NCBI GenBank assembly: GCA_965119685.1
Contig: OZ221971.1
Span: 930,001-994,000 of the forward strand
Direction of reading: 5' to 3'
Origin: Merdibacter sp965119685
GTDB taxonomy: Bacteria; Bacillota_I; Bacilli_A; Erysipelotrichales; Erysipelotrichaceae
DNA: 64,000 bases
Made by a program: the position numbers and the translations under genes
Shown here: in pieces, positions 9,692 through 17,818 of the stretch
How the letters are laid out: each line of letters begins with the position of its first letter
How positions within the stretch are numbered: position 1 is the first letter of the stretch
The notes under the pieces: model-generated
Database searches by the model: none
What the model was told of the DNA's origin: nothing
The model's input: only the letters and a program-made list of their open reading frames with translations

Positions 9692-9818
9692 GTGCAGGCA
9701 ATTACAAAAAAGCGGTGGGTTCGCGCTCAGATCGCAGCCTTTACAGCTATATTATTTTGAGACGAGATTTGTCAAGGGGCTTTTCTCTTTAAAAACATGA
9801 TTATATTTTCAAAATATA

Positions 9819-9891
9819 TGCTGAAGTGAAAAGTTTATTTCCACTTTGAAAGAGCGAAAAAATAAGTGGCAATTACTCTTACAAAATGAAG
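9819..9891 (+). repeat. orphan end of the IS30-type element found at 60.8 kb
   Basis: These 73 bases repeat 60844-60917 almost exactly (one fewer A in an A-run). They include the whole 32-base terminal inverted repeat beginning TGCTGAAGTG and the adjoining subterminal region. No transposase and no matching second end are found next to it. It marks the left edge of the AT-richer accessory block. Confidence 0.85.
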
Positions 9892-9924
9892 TGAGGAATA
9901 GATTGATATGGGAAATATAAACGC

Positions 9925-10203
9925 ATGGCAGCTTTCGGCGGCATAGCACCGACTTACCATATCACCCTATTGGATAAGCCGACCATCGTTTGGGACTTTC
10001 ATTCCCTGTTGCTAGGTATACAGATGATGTTCAGCTTTATGCTGACCGACAGCGAAAACCCGATTAAGCTTTGCAGACACTGCACCAAAGCCTTTGTCGC
10101 AAGCAGATCAAGTGCTGTATTTTGCAGCCCTCAGTGCAAGAATAAGCATAATGTTTACAAAAGCAGAGCAAAGAAAAATAAGGATGGTGACGAACATGCC
10201 TGA
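9925..10203 (+). pseudogene. C-terminal fragment of a zinc-finger protein (DUF6076-like)
   Basis: The 92 codons encode a hydrophobic helix, then CRHCTKAF, RSSAVFCSPQCKNKHNVYKSRAKK, a compact C-x2-C...C-x3-C zinc finger with a basic tail. This looks like the C-terminal end of a longer Firmicutes protein of the DUF6076 type; the family name is from memory and uncertain. No ribosome site precedes 9925, and the upstream sequence runs into the orphan IS end 34 bases away, so the gene is probably 5'-truncated. Its stop overlaps the next start (ATGCCTGA), as in a two-gene operon. Confidence 0.55.
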
Positions 10204-11554
10204 AAGCCAAAATATTGAATGGAAAAGCAAATGGAAAGATGAATATCTGGAATGGATTTGCGGATATGCCAACGCACAAGGAGGAAAAATCTACATTGGA
10301 TGCGATGATGACGGCAATGTAATTGGGCTATCCAATGCTCATAAGCTTCTTGAAGATATACCGAATAAAATTAGAGATGCCATGGGCATTATCGTTGGTG
10401 TAAATTTATATGAGCAAAACGGAAAAGAATACATTGAGGTAGATGTTCCTTCCTATCCGATAGGCATTTCGTGCAAGGGCGTTTATTATTATCGAAGCGG
10501 CAGTACACGGCAGATATTGACTGGTCCCGCTTTAGAGGCATTTTTGATGCGCAAGCGTGGTGCAACTTGGGATAATCTTCCTTTACCTGCATTCTCGTTG
10601 AATGACATTGACGATTCCATTATTGATCGATTTAAGAAATGGGCAGCTAAGAAGGGACGCATTGACAAGAGTGTTCTGGATGAACCGAAAGATATACTTA
10701 TGGAAAAGCTGCATCTGATGAATGGCTCATATCTTACGAATGCGGCAATGCTCCTGTTCGCAAAAGACCCTGAAAAATGGCAGCTTGGCGCATATGTTAA
10801 AATCGGTTTTTTTGAAACCGACGCCGATCTTTTATATCAAGACGAGATACACGGCTCTATCTTGGAACAGATTGATAAAATCGTGGAACTTGTATATCTA
10901 AAGTATATGAAAGCCAAAATTACCTACGAGGGTATGCAGCGTATTGAGAGATATTTTGTGCCGGAAGCTGCTCTGCGAGAGGCTCTGCTAAACGCCTTGT
11001 GCCATAAGCAATATCAGTCCGGTGTTCCGATTCAGATAAGCGTGTATGAGGACAGGCTGTATATTGCCAACTGCGGTAGTCTTCCCGAAAACTGGACATT
11101 GGAGAACTTGATGCGTAAACACGCTTCCAGTCCTTACAATCCCAATATTGCCCATGTGTTCTATTTGGCAGGCTTCATCGAAAGCTGGGGACGTGGAATT
11201 GAGAAAATCTGCTCTGCCTGTGAGAAAGACGGCGTTCCTCAGCCTGTTTACACAATCAATCCCGGCGATATTATGATTGAATTTACTGCACCGGAAGACA
11301 GAATTATTCGTTCTGTTACCCACAAGGTGACAGATAGAGTAACAGAAAAGGTGACAGATCGTTTGGATGAAAAATCCATACAGATTCTTGCACTTATTTC
11401 TGAAGATCCGGCATATACCTCAACTGCAATAGCAGAGAAACTGTCCGTTAGCAGGAAAACGGTATCGCAGAAATTGAAAGAAATGAAAGAAAAAGATATT
11501 ATTGAGCGTATTGGTTCAGATCGTAAGGGTTATTGGAAAATCAAAAACGATTAA
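10196..11554 (+). CDS. AlbA_2-domain ATP-binding transcriptional regulator-like protein
   Basis: A 452-residue protein of the Schlafen/AlbA_2 putative regulator family. The N-terminal AlbA_2 domain is seen as ESQNIEWKSKWKDEYLEWICGYANAQGG...IYIGCDDDGNVIG. A GHKL-like ATP-binding part follows (ALREALLNALCHKQYQ, YEDRLYIANCGSLP, ESWGRGIEKI). A repetitive linker of VTDRV and VTEKV units then leads into a winged helix (TSTAIAEKLSVSRKTVSQKLKEM). Such proteins occur in accessory regions and are suspected regulators or defence-associated; the exact role is unknown. I start at 10196, overlapping the upstream stop, rather than at farther ATGs without a clear site. Confidence 0.8.
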   Translation: MPESQNIEWKSKWKDEYLEWICGYANAQGGKIYIGCDDDGNVIGLSNAHKLLEDIPNKIRDAMGIIVGVNLYEQNGKEYIEVDVPSYPIGISCKGVYYYRSGSTRQILTGPALEAFLMRKRGATWDNLPLPAFSLNDIDDSIIDRFKKWAAKKGRIDKSVLDEPKDILMEKLHLMNGSYLTNAAMLLFAKDPEKWQLGAYVKIGFFETDADLLYQDEIHGSILEQIDKIVELVYLKYMKAKITYEGMQRIERYFVPEAALREALLNALCHKQYQSGVPIQISVYEDRLYIANCGSLPENWTLENLMRKHASSPYNPNIAHVFYLAGFIESWGRGIEKICSACEKDGVPQPVYTINPGDIMIEFTAPEDRIIRSVTHKVTDRVTEKVTDRLDEKSIQILALISEDPAYTSTAIAEKLSVSRKTVSQKLKEMKEKDIIERIGSDRKGYWKIKND

Positions 11555-11570
11555 CTGCACAAAAAGAGGA

Positions 11571-11608
11571 TGCCCGTTATCAGACATGCAGCCGATAACG
11601 GGCATTCA
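11571..11608. terminator. bidirectional terminator between convergent genes
   Basis: A perfect 11-bp stem, TGCCCGTTATC with GATAACGGGCA (11571-11581 and 11594-11604), flanked by AAAAAGAGGA and TTCAATT. It serves the AlbA_2 gene on one side and tnpV on the other. Confidence 0.7.
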
Positions 11609-11609
11609 A

Positions 11610-11981
11610 TTAAGTGTATACAAGTTCAGTCAAAATAATTTCTTCCGTACGGTTATGAATAGAATTGATACGGCGCACCCATTCCATTTGGTCAGCCGCT
11701 TTGAGTGCTTCAGTTGCACACTCCTGCTCCGTCATAGCGGAAACGATGATTTCCATGCGTTTGTTGCAGGCTTGGTCAATTTCAGCTAAGTATTTGGACA
11801 ATGTGCCCTCCAGTACATAATCGTTGTAGAGGATTTGACGGTGCTCTTTTAGATAGCTGCGGCGCATATGTCCGTATTTGCCGATCTGATAATTGCCGGT
11901 ATCTGGCAGGGCGAGGTTGGGGATAAGATAATCGCCTACTTGACGATATGTACCGCCCATTTCTCCAAAGATAGATTTCAT
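11610..11981 (-). CDS. tnpV: TnpV-family transposon-encoded protein
   Basis: A 123-residue protein with the TnpV pattern: MKSIFGEMGGTYRQVGDYLIPNL at the start, YGHMRRSYLKEHR in the middle and MEWVRRINSIHNRTEEIILTELVY at the end. TnpV proteins are carried by Tn4451-like and other mobile elements of clostridia; their role in transposition is not established. AAGGAGCTGATATTCT precedes the ATG. It supports the view that this region is mobile DNA. Confidence 0.85.
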   Translation of the reverse strand: MKSIFGEMGGTYRQVGDYLIPNLALPDTGNYQIGKYGHMRRSYLKEHRQILYNDYVLEGTLSKYLAEIDQACNKRMEIIVSAMTEQECATEALKAADQMEWVRRINSIHNRTEEIILTELVYT

Positions 11982-12335
11982 AGAATATCAGCTCCTTTTG
12001 TGTCGATTTCCAGCGGTTATAAGGCTTTTTTTGACTCCTGGTATATTGGAAATGACTCATCTAAAAGTCATTGCAACATACCTTTTCCTTTCTATCAACC
12101 TTTATACCCGTGGTTGATTACGGGGTTCATTGTCTGTATGATTGAAATATGTGAATGTGGATTTGTATTGCTCCTTGTGGCTCTGACTACTTTAGAAAGG
12201 TTCTTACCACTCCTTATTCCAAAATAATGATGAGTTAGATGAGTCTTTGAATTCGTATCTCGTTCCAGGTTTTATGGTCTAAGTGCTGTGGTTTCTTCAC
12301 TTCACATACTCTTATTTCAGAAAGGATGTGTTTTT
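11982..12335. other. non-coding stretch before the IS110 transposase
   Basis: The 354 bases between tnpV and the transposase hold no supported gene. They probably include the left non-coding end of the IS110 element, which has no inverted repeats and cannot be delimited by eye, plus the start region and promoter of tnpV on the minus strand. Confidence 0.4.
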
Positions 12336-13520
12336 ATGTTTCTTGTTGGAATCGATGTCGGTAAGCTCTCTCACATGTTTTGCATCATGGATTCTTCCAA
12401 TGGCGAAATCCTCGTCAGTCCTGTTTCTTTTAAAAACAATAAACAAGGCTTTGATTTTCTGATGGGCAACATCAAGCTTTATCCCAAAGACAAATTGCTG
12501 ATCGGTATGGAAGATACAGGCCATTATCATTTCAACCTTTTGAAGTTTTTACTCGATTCCGGTTATACCGTTGCACTCATCAATCCCATAACGACCGATC
12601 TTACCCGAAAGATGCAACTAAATCCTACCAAAGACGACAACCTGGATACCATGACCATCTGTGATGTCCTGGCTTCCAGTCCTCGTAAAAAGGGTTACAG
12701 GATTTCTAAAATCAATAATTTTGAATTTTATGAGCAGAAACGTCTGACCCGTGAACATCACGATCTCAAGGAACAATTAAACGTATATGCCAATAAGCTT
12801 CAGAAATGTATTGATATCGTTTTTCCTGAATATAACTCTCTGTTTAAATCCAAATATGGAACTGTATATTTGAAGGTCTTAAAAGCGTTTGGCTGTGCGA
12901 ATGCTATTGCTCATGCCGATATCCGCAATATTCGCAAATGCTTCGAAACCAATAGGAACGGCCGCACTATTTCACTGACACCGGAAAAATTAAAAGAAGC
13001 TGCTAAGCATTCGATCGGGTTTCCTTCAAAGGCTGAAGTGATCGAAATACGTCATCTGATCGATTTGATCGAATTGATCAAAGAACAAATCAACGATGTG
13101 GATATAAAAATAGAAGAGTTCAGCACGCAACTTAACTCTCCTATCCTCACCATACCGGGAATCTCACATTTCTCCGGTACTTCTATTTTAGCTGAATTAG
13201 GAGATTTACGCAACTATTCTAAGGCGTCTCAAATCATCAAATTTGCCGGTGTTTCCCCATATAAGCATCAATCAAGTCAATATGAAGCCCAACATACAGC
13301 CATTACCAAGAAGGGATCACGATATCTTCGCAAAACACTTTATCAGGTGATCTTACCTGTTATTCGCTACAATCCTGTATTTAACGAATACTATCATCTC
13401 AAGTTGTCGCAAGGGAAAGGGCATCGTTGCGCTCAGGGACACTGTGTACGAAAGTTACTTCGGATCATCTATCATCTGGTAATAACGAATCAACCGTTTG
13501 ATTCAACTCTTTTAAAATAA
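12336..13520 (+). CDS. IS110-family transposase
   Basis: A 394-residue DEDD transposase. The RuvC-like N-terminal domain shows GIDVGKLSHMFCIMD with the first aspartate at residue 7, MEDTGHYHFNLL, and DDNLDTMTICDVL. The C-terminal Transposase_20 domain shows LTIPGISHFSGTSILAELGD, FAGVSPYKHQSSQYEAQ with the conserved serine, and KKGSRYLRKTLYQ. The length is typical for the family, and the frame is intact. IS110 elements are mobilised through a bridge RNA encoded in the non-coding end, so that RNA would lie in the flanks here. AGAAAGGATG precedes the ATG. Confidence 0.92.
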   Translation: MFLVGIDVGKLSHMFCIMDSSNGEILVSPVSFKNNKQGFDFLMGNIKLYPKDKLLIGMEDTGHYHFNLLKFLLDSGYTVALINPITTDLTRKMQLNPTKDDNLDTMTICDVLASSPRKKGYRISKINNFEFYEQKRLTREHHDLKEQLNVYANKLQKCIDIVFPEYNSLFKSKYGTVYLKVLKAFGCANAIAHADIRNIRKCFETNRNGRTISLTPEKLKEAAKHSIGFPSKAEVIEIRHLIDLIELIKEQINDVDIKIEEFSTQLNSPILTIPGISHFSGTSILAELGDLRNYSKASQIIKFAGVSPYKHQSSQYEAQHTAITKKGSRYLRKTLYQVILPVIRYNPVFNEYYHLKLSQGKGHRCAQGHCVRKLLRIIYHLVITNQPFDSTLLK

Positions 13521-13747
13521 GTCATTACTAAATTCTTAGATCCTCTACTAAGTTCTTTTTGTCATGCCTTTTTATTCACTATTTCAAAGATCGAGACAAC
13601 TTCAGCTAACTAACTTCAATAAATTTTTATTTTCAGACTTTTTCATACAATTTACTTGATTTTTATATAGTTAGCTTTCTTACAACTGCTTTTCAATTCA
13701 CCACAAATGAGCCGCAGTCATATGTATTAGGTGGCAGAAACCACCCT

Positions 13748-13984
13748 TTACATAGTAACTCTTGTTACGGACTTTATTATCAATCGTATTCCCATTAGCA
13801 TAATAAAAAGCGGTACAAAAAGAGAAATCAATGCTGGGACTTTAGACATGAAATCGCCAATGCTCCCATATTGACTTTCAAAAATCATAATTATAAAAAC
13901 TAATACAATCGAATTCGTAGCCGCTGTTGATATGACTTTTCCAATTTTCGTCTGAGGAAGTTTTTTAGTAAAAAATAGAAATTG
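13748..13984 (-). pseudogene. C-terminal fragment of a membrane protein
   Basis: About 79 codons are open between stops, with no start codon near the beginning. They encode two membrane helices (TNSIVLVFIIMIF and VPALISLFVPLFIMLMGIRL) and a basic tail ending before TAA at 13748-13750. The coherence of the hydrophobic pattern suggests a gene remnant, but I cannot name the family. The rest of 13521-14128 shows nothing I can support. Confidence 0.4.
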
Positions 13985-14128
13985 TTAATGTTCCTTCAAG
14001 AACTTTTCATGATTTTCAGACGAATCGAATTTGCAAACGAAACTAAGAAAAGAATTTAGAATTAAAAGCAAAATCACTAAATCCCCGCTCAGTATTGTAA
14101 TTTATATCAACTACACCACTTCCCAACA

Positions 14129-14623
14129 TTAATTGGAAATAACAGAAACGGTACCATTTGCACTAATCGCTCTACAGCAATCCACATATACTTCGATAAA
14201 TTCATATCCACCGCGGATAGCAATAGAACGTGCTTTTTCAAGTCCACCAGGAAGCATCTGACCGGCTTTGTAATGCTCAATTATTTTCCCGCTTATATCC
14301 AGAGTATGTACTTCATACGGTTTGCCCAAATAGCAAATAGATACAATTCCCAGCATTATGCTGCTGATTTTCACTTCTGAAAATTCATTTCGGATAGTGT
14401 CAACAATTTCGTCTACTTTATGCTGGTTATGAACATGACCGCCAACATCAAGTTTATGCATTGCCTGCATATATTCTTTAGAGCGTGTCTTGCGAAGAAA
14501 TCTATCTATTTTCATTTTATCCATCTGCTGAGTCTGCTGGGATTGTTGCTGCGTTTGCGTAGTACTCAAGATGGTGTTTGTCTGTTGTTGAGTTTTGGGA
14601 TGTCTTAACATTGGTTTCGGCAT
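14129..14623 (-). CDS. uncharacterised protein with Gln/Thr-rich N-terminus
   Basis: A 164-residue protein. Residues 10-34 are low complexity, rich in Q, T and S. A basic segment follows (MKIDRFLRKTRSKEYMQAM), then a compact domain with YLGKPYEVHTLDISGKIIEHYKAG and GGYEFIEVYVDCCRAIS. I do not recognise it. AGGAGGAG lies nine bases before the ATG. It starts 17 bases after the end of a decayed zinc-ribbon/L7-L12-like gene and follows the AAA+ ATPase operon on the same strand, so it may have belonged to that system. Confidence 0.6.
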   Translation of the reverse strand: MPKPMLRHPKTQQQTNTILSTTQTQQQSQQTQQMDKMKIDRFLRKTRSKEYMQAMHKLDVGGHVHNQHKVDEIVDTIRNEFSEVKISSIMLGIVSICYLGKPYEVHTLDISGKIIEHYKAGQMLPGGLEKARSIAIRGGYEFIEVYVDCCRAISANGTVSVISN

Positions 14624-14639
14624 TGATCTGCTCCTCCTG

Positions 14640-15318
14640 TCATTTAATTTCTATGGTAGCACCAATAGCTACAAATATATTTTTAATTTGTACGACTTCG
14701 GTTTCGGTTTTACATTTTCTTTTAATGTTGAAGGGAGCCGTTTGGATAAACTCTTGGATTTTTCCAAACCCGCCCCTGTCAATATTCGGATTTCCTTGAT
14801 CGAGTTTAGTTTATTTCTTTTGCAATTGAATAAGACAACTTTCTTATATAGGTTATTTACAAAAGAGACATTTTTTAACTACGTTCCGCAAACTTGGCAA
14901 AACGAACTATTGCTTCATTTTGAGTTTCACATTTATGGTAAAACATCCTATCAGCTTTCCTTAATCACATTTCCGCACTTTTCACAGAATTTAACGTTAA
15001 TTTCTAATTCAGCACCGCAAGACGGGCACACAAACCCTCATCCGGGGACCTCGCCTGTAAGTTCAAACAAGTGAAGTTCACAGGTTTCAATTTCAAACTA
15101 CAGCTGAGCCAAATCTTCTGGACGCAAGGAACAAATTCTGCTTTCTCAGCCAATTCAGGTTTTCCTTCCATTTTCTCTATCTTGGCTCCGCAATCGTCGT
15201 AGTTTTCTTCGGCTTCTTCTAACGACCCTGCATTTATAACTTTGCCCTTGCTGTCTTGAACTTCATTCAAAGAGCCATCATTAAAATTTTCGGCAGTTTC
15301 CTCAGTTTCGAACAACTG
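14640..15318 (-). pseudogene. decayed zinc-ribbon / ribosomal L7/L12-CTD-like gene
   Basis: Recognisable protein pieces occur in different frames of the minus strand, broken by stops and shifts. An acidic stretch with DDCGAKIEKMEGKPE comes first. It is followed by a zinc ribbon (GFVCPSCGAELEINVKFCEKCGN ending in TGA, shown here only in part), then a second CQVCG piece. Last come IKEIRILTGAGLEKSKSL and, one frame over, VVQIKNIFVAIGATIEIK, which resemble the C-terminal domain of ribosomal protein L7/L12. Coordinates span the recognisable pieces. The order suggests one or two former genes of the neighbouring operon. Confidence 0.6.
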
Positions 15319-15402
15319 TTCACTATCAACTTTAATCTATGGAGTTTTATTGATTTCTTTATTTTTGCCGCTTTCTCAATTGAAACCCGTAATCTATCCT
15401 CC

Positions 15403-15463
15403 GTATATAAATAACGCAGACACGGTATGGTTTGCATGAGTCAAGCCACATCCGTGTCTGCGT
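15403..15463 (-). terminator. terminator of the AAA+ ATPase operon
   Basis: A perfect 12-bp stem, ACGCAGACACGG with CCGTGTCTGCGT (15414-15425 and 15452-15463), starts eight bases after the ATPase stop. It is followed on the minus strand by TTATTTATATA. Confidence 0.7.
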
Positions 15464-15470
15464 AGAATTA

Positions 15471-17045
15471 TCAAACCAACACTTTGCGTGTCTTGGGTCC
15501 GTTTTTTTTCTGGGAGAGTCCCTCTTCGCCGATTGGTTTTCCGGAAGCGGGGACAGCACGCTCTTTACCCCACTCACGGATTGCTTCGATTTTTTCGGGG
15601 CTTGTCTGAGAAAGAGGAACAACATTGTTAAAGGCCGTAACCATATTTTCTTCATTAAGCACGAAATTACTGTTAGCAATCGAGCGATATGCCAAGTCTC
15701 TCACGGTGGATTCCAGATCGGCACCAGTAAATCCATCGGTAAGTTCTACGATTTTATCTGCAAACGGTCCGATAAAATCAAGCTTCAAATATTTACGCAT
15801 ATACAGCGAGAGAATATCACGTCGTTCATCAGCAGTAGGCAAATCGACGAAGAACAGCTCATCAAATCTACCTCTGCGCAAAAGCTCAGAAGGAAGCATA
15901 GAAACATCATTTGCTGTTGCAACAACGAACACCTGCTTTTTACATTCCTGGAGCCAGAATAAGAATTGCCCAACCATTCGTGTTGATACGCCGCCATCGT
16001 TTAAACCGCTTGCACCGGACAAGCCCTTCTCAATCTCATCAATCCAAAGAATACAAGGAGATACGTTTTCGGCAGTTGTCAAAGCGTCTTTTAACTGTTG
16101 CTCGGACTGACCGACATAACTACCTTGAACTGTAGCAAAATCCAAACGATATAACGGCAGTTTCCAGTTGGCAGAAATCGACTTTGCGGAAAGGGATTTA
16201 CCACATCCGGGAACACCAACGAGCAGAATTCCTCTCGGGGGCTGCAAACCTTTTGCTCTCAACTCATCACGCTTTTCGGGAGTGAGAAGTTCTTTCTTTT
16301 CATTCAGCCATTTCCTTAGACCGGCTAATCCGCCGACATCTTTAACGCTTTCATCAACATCAATTTTTTCCAAACCGGAAATATCAGAGAACAGTCTATC
16401 TTTAGCATATCTAATTTCATCCATATCGGATTTTTTGATGCTTTTATTTGCTATCAAAGCCGCAATTACATTTTCGGCTTCAATGCGAGTTACACCAGCC
16501 AAAGTGGAGGCTGCTTCACGAATATCGGTATTATCCCATTCAATGGGGATTTCAGATCGATAATCATCTATGTATTCCTTGATAATGGAGTACATTTCAT
16601 CTTCATTAGGCAGGTCAATTTTGATAACCATACCTAATCTTTGTAGTTGATTCCAAACAGCGTTATTAGTCAAAACTATAATTACGCCGCCGGATTCGTT
16701 TGCTAATGTAACCAAGTCCAAAATCTGTCTTGCATCACTATTGTCGCCACTAATATCAGGAACTTCGGTCAGAATAAGCGTCATATATTGCTTACGCTTC
16801 ATTTGCTCACTCATAAAATCGATAGCTCCATACACGGACTTGTCATCGCTAATTGACTTCTCTGTGCTTAAATCGTAGATGCCCTTTGATAGCGTATGAA
16901 CATAGAAAGGTAAGGTCAGTTCCTCGGAAATCTCTTTCAAAATATCCAGCGTTCTTGCTCTTTCAATGGTGTTTATAGCTATGAAAGGGATGCGAGCGAT
17001 AGAGTATCTTTTTAAGAGTTCTTTGCTCTTTGCAACATCACTCAT
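15471..17045 (-). CDS. Ycf46-type AAA+ ATPase
   Basis: A 524-residue ATPase. Residues 1-230 form a degenerate N-terminal domain like that of Ycf46 (PFIAINTIERARTLDILKEI, LILTEVPDIS, GGVIIVLTNN). Residues 240-480 are a classical AAA module: DVGGLAGLRKWL, Walker A GVPGCGKS, the pore-loop region FATVQGSYVGQSE, Walker B ILWIDEIEK, and the arginine-finger region LLRRGRFDELFFVDLPT. Ycf46 proteins are of unknown function. The gene is last in a tight four-gene operon and is followed by a terminator. The partners (membrane coiled coil, zinc ribbon, helical protein) suggest a membrane-associated ATP-driven machine; that is inference. Confidence 0.85.
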   Translation of the reverse strand: MSDVAKSKELLKRYSIARIPFIAINTIERARTLDILKEISEELTLPFYVHTLSKGIYDLSTEKSISDDKSVYGAIDFMSEQMKRKQYMTLILTEVPDISGDNSDARQILDLVTLANESGGVIIVLTNNAVWNQLQRLGMVIKIDLPNEDEMYSIIKEYIDDYRSEIPIEWDNTDIREAASTLAGVTRIEAENVIAALIANKSIKKSDMDEIRYAKDRLFSDISGLEKIDVDESVKDVGGLAGLRKWLNEKKELLTPEKRDELRAKGLQPPRGILLVGVPGCGKSLSAKSISANWKLPLYRLDFATVQGSYVGQSEQQLKDALTTAENVSPCILWIDEIEKGLSGASGLNDGGVSTRMVGQFLFWLQECKKQVFVVATANDVSMLPSELLRRGRFDELFFVDLPTADERRDILSLYMRKYLKLDFIGPFADKIVELTDGFTGADLESTVRDLAYRSIANSNFVLNEENMVTAFNNVVPLSQTSPEKIEAIREWGKERAVPASGKPIGEEGLSQKKNGPKTRKVLV

Positions 17046-17060
17046 ACATCAGATCTCCTT

Positions 17061-17522
17061 TCAAAATGCGTTTACTTTATTATTTCTCACAATACTTGCG
17101 AGTTTGCCGCTACGGTCTTTCTTTGCAGAATCCTCAAGAGAAGTCTGCATACTATTTGCTTGACTAATTACCAACTGGTGATATTGCTGTCGGTTCTTCT
17201 CCGGGATTGCGGGAAGATTGATTGCTTTGGATAAAAAGCACATCTCCTTGCGGAGGGTAAGGAGAGCCTGTACGATGGCTCTCTCTTGCCCATTAGAGCG
17301 AGTCATTTCCTTCTGGAACTTATCAGATGCAGCATTCATTCGATAGTTGATGACGTCAATCAGCCTTTTTGCAAACCGTTCGGCAACACCGGATTGCCAT
17401 TCAATAGTGCCTTTCTGCATAGCCGACAACACAGCTTCATCGTCGGATTTAGCTTTCAGCATATCCAAAACAGCAACCCATTCGAAATATGTTTTCGGAG
17501 GTGCAATCGCTGTGGCCAACAT
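17061..17522 (-). CDS. helical protein of the AAA+ ATPase operon, function unknown
   Basis: A 153-residue, almost wholly helical and charged protein (YFEWVAVLDMLKAKSDDEAVL, RFAKRLIDVINYRMNAASDKF, ERAIVQALLTLRKEMCFLSKA). No membrane segment or catalytic motif is visible and I know no family for it. Its ATG lies four bases after the zinc-ribbon stop and it ends 15 bases before the ATPase start, with an AAAGGAGG site, so it is certainly co-transcribed. An adaptor role for the ATPase would fit but is not shown. Confidence 0.7.
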   Translation of the reverse strand: MLATAIAPPKTYFEWVAVLDMLKAKSDDEAVLSAMQKGTIEWQSGVAERFAKRLIDVINYRMNAASDKFQKEMTRSNGQERAIVQALLTLRKEMCFLSKAINLPAIPEKNRQQYHQLVISQANSMQTSLEDSAKKDRSGKLASIVRNNKVNAF

Positions 17523-17526
17523 TGAA

Positions 17527-17805
17527 TTAGCGCCTCCTTACCATTACCTGAGGAGGTTCGAGGCTCCACGCAGGAAGACCCTGCGCAAAAGCATTGCCGG
17601 CTTCAACATATTTTGCCACCTTTACAGGTGTTTCCTTTACGGGTGCAAAGGCAGGGGCATTGTCAACTTTGGAAACGGAAATTTCTTCGCCACAGGAAAT
17701 ACAAAATTTGCTACCAGATTTATTGCTTGCACCGCATTTAGGGCAAGGAATAATGGTTCCGGTGGCGACAGAGTTTATAAAATTAGCTTTGGTTTTAGCA
17801 TCCAT
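17527..17805 (-). CDS. zinc-ribbon protein of the AAA+ ATPase operon
   Basis: A 92-residue protein with one zinc ribbon: CPKCG at about residues 21-25 and CISCG at about 36-40, with GSKF between them. A Pro/Ala/Val-rich linker leads to a short C-terminal peptide PAWSLEPPQVMVRRR. The ATG at 17805 is directly behind TAAGGAGGAAAGAG; an upstream in-frame codon exists but lies in the previous gene. The ribbon resembles that of the decayed gene at 14640-15318. Confidence 0.75.
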   Translation of the reverse strand: MDAKTKANFINSVATGTIIPCPKCGASNKSGSKFCISCGEEISVSKVDNAPAFAPVKETPVKVAKYVEAGNAFAQGLPAWSLEPPQVMVRRR

Positions 17806-17818
17806 TTCTCTTTCCTCC

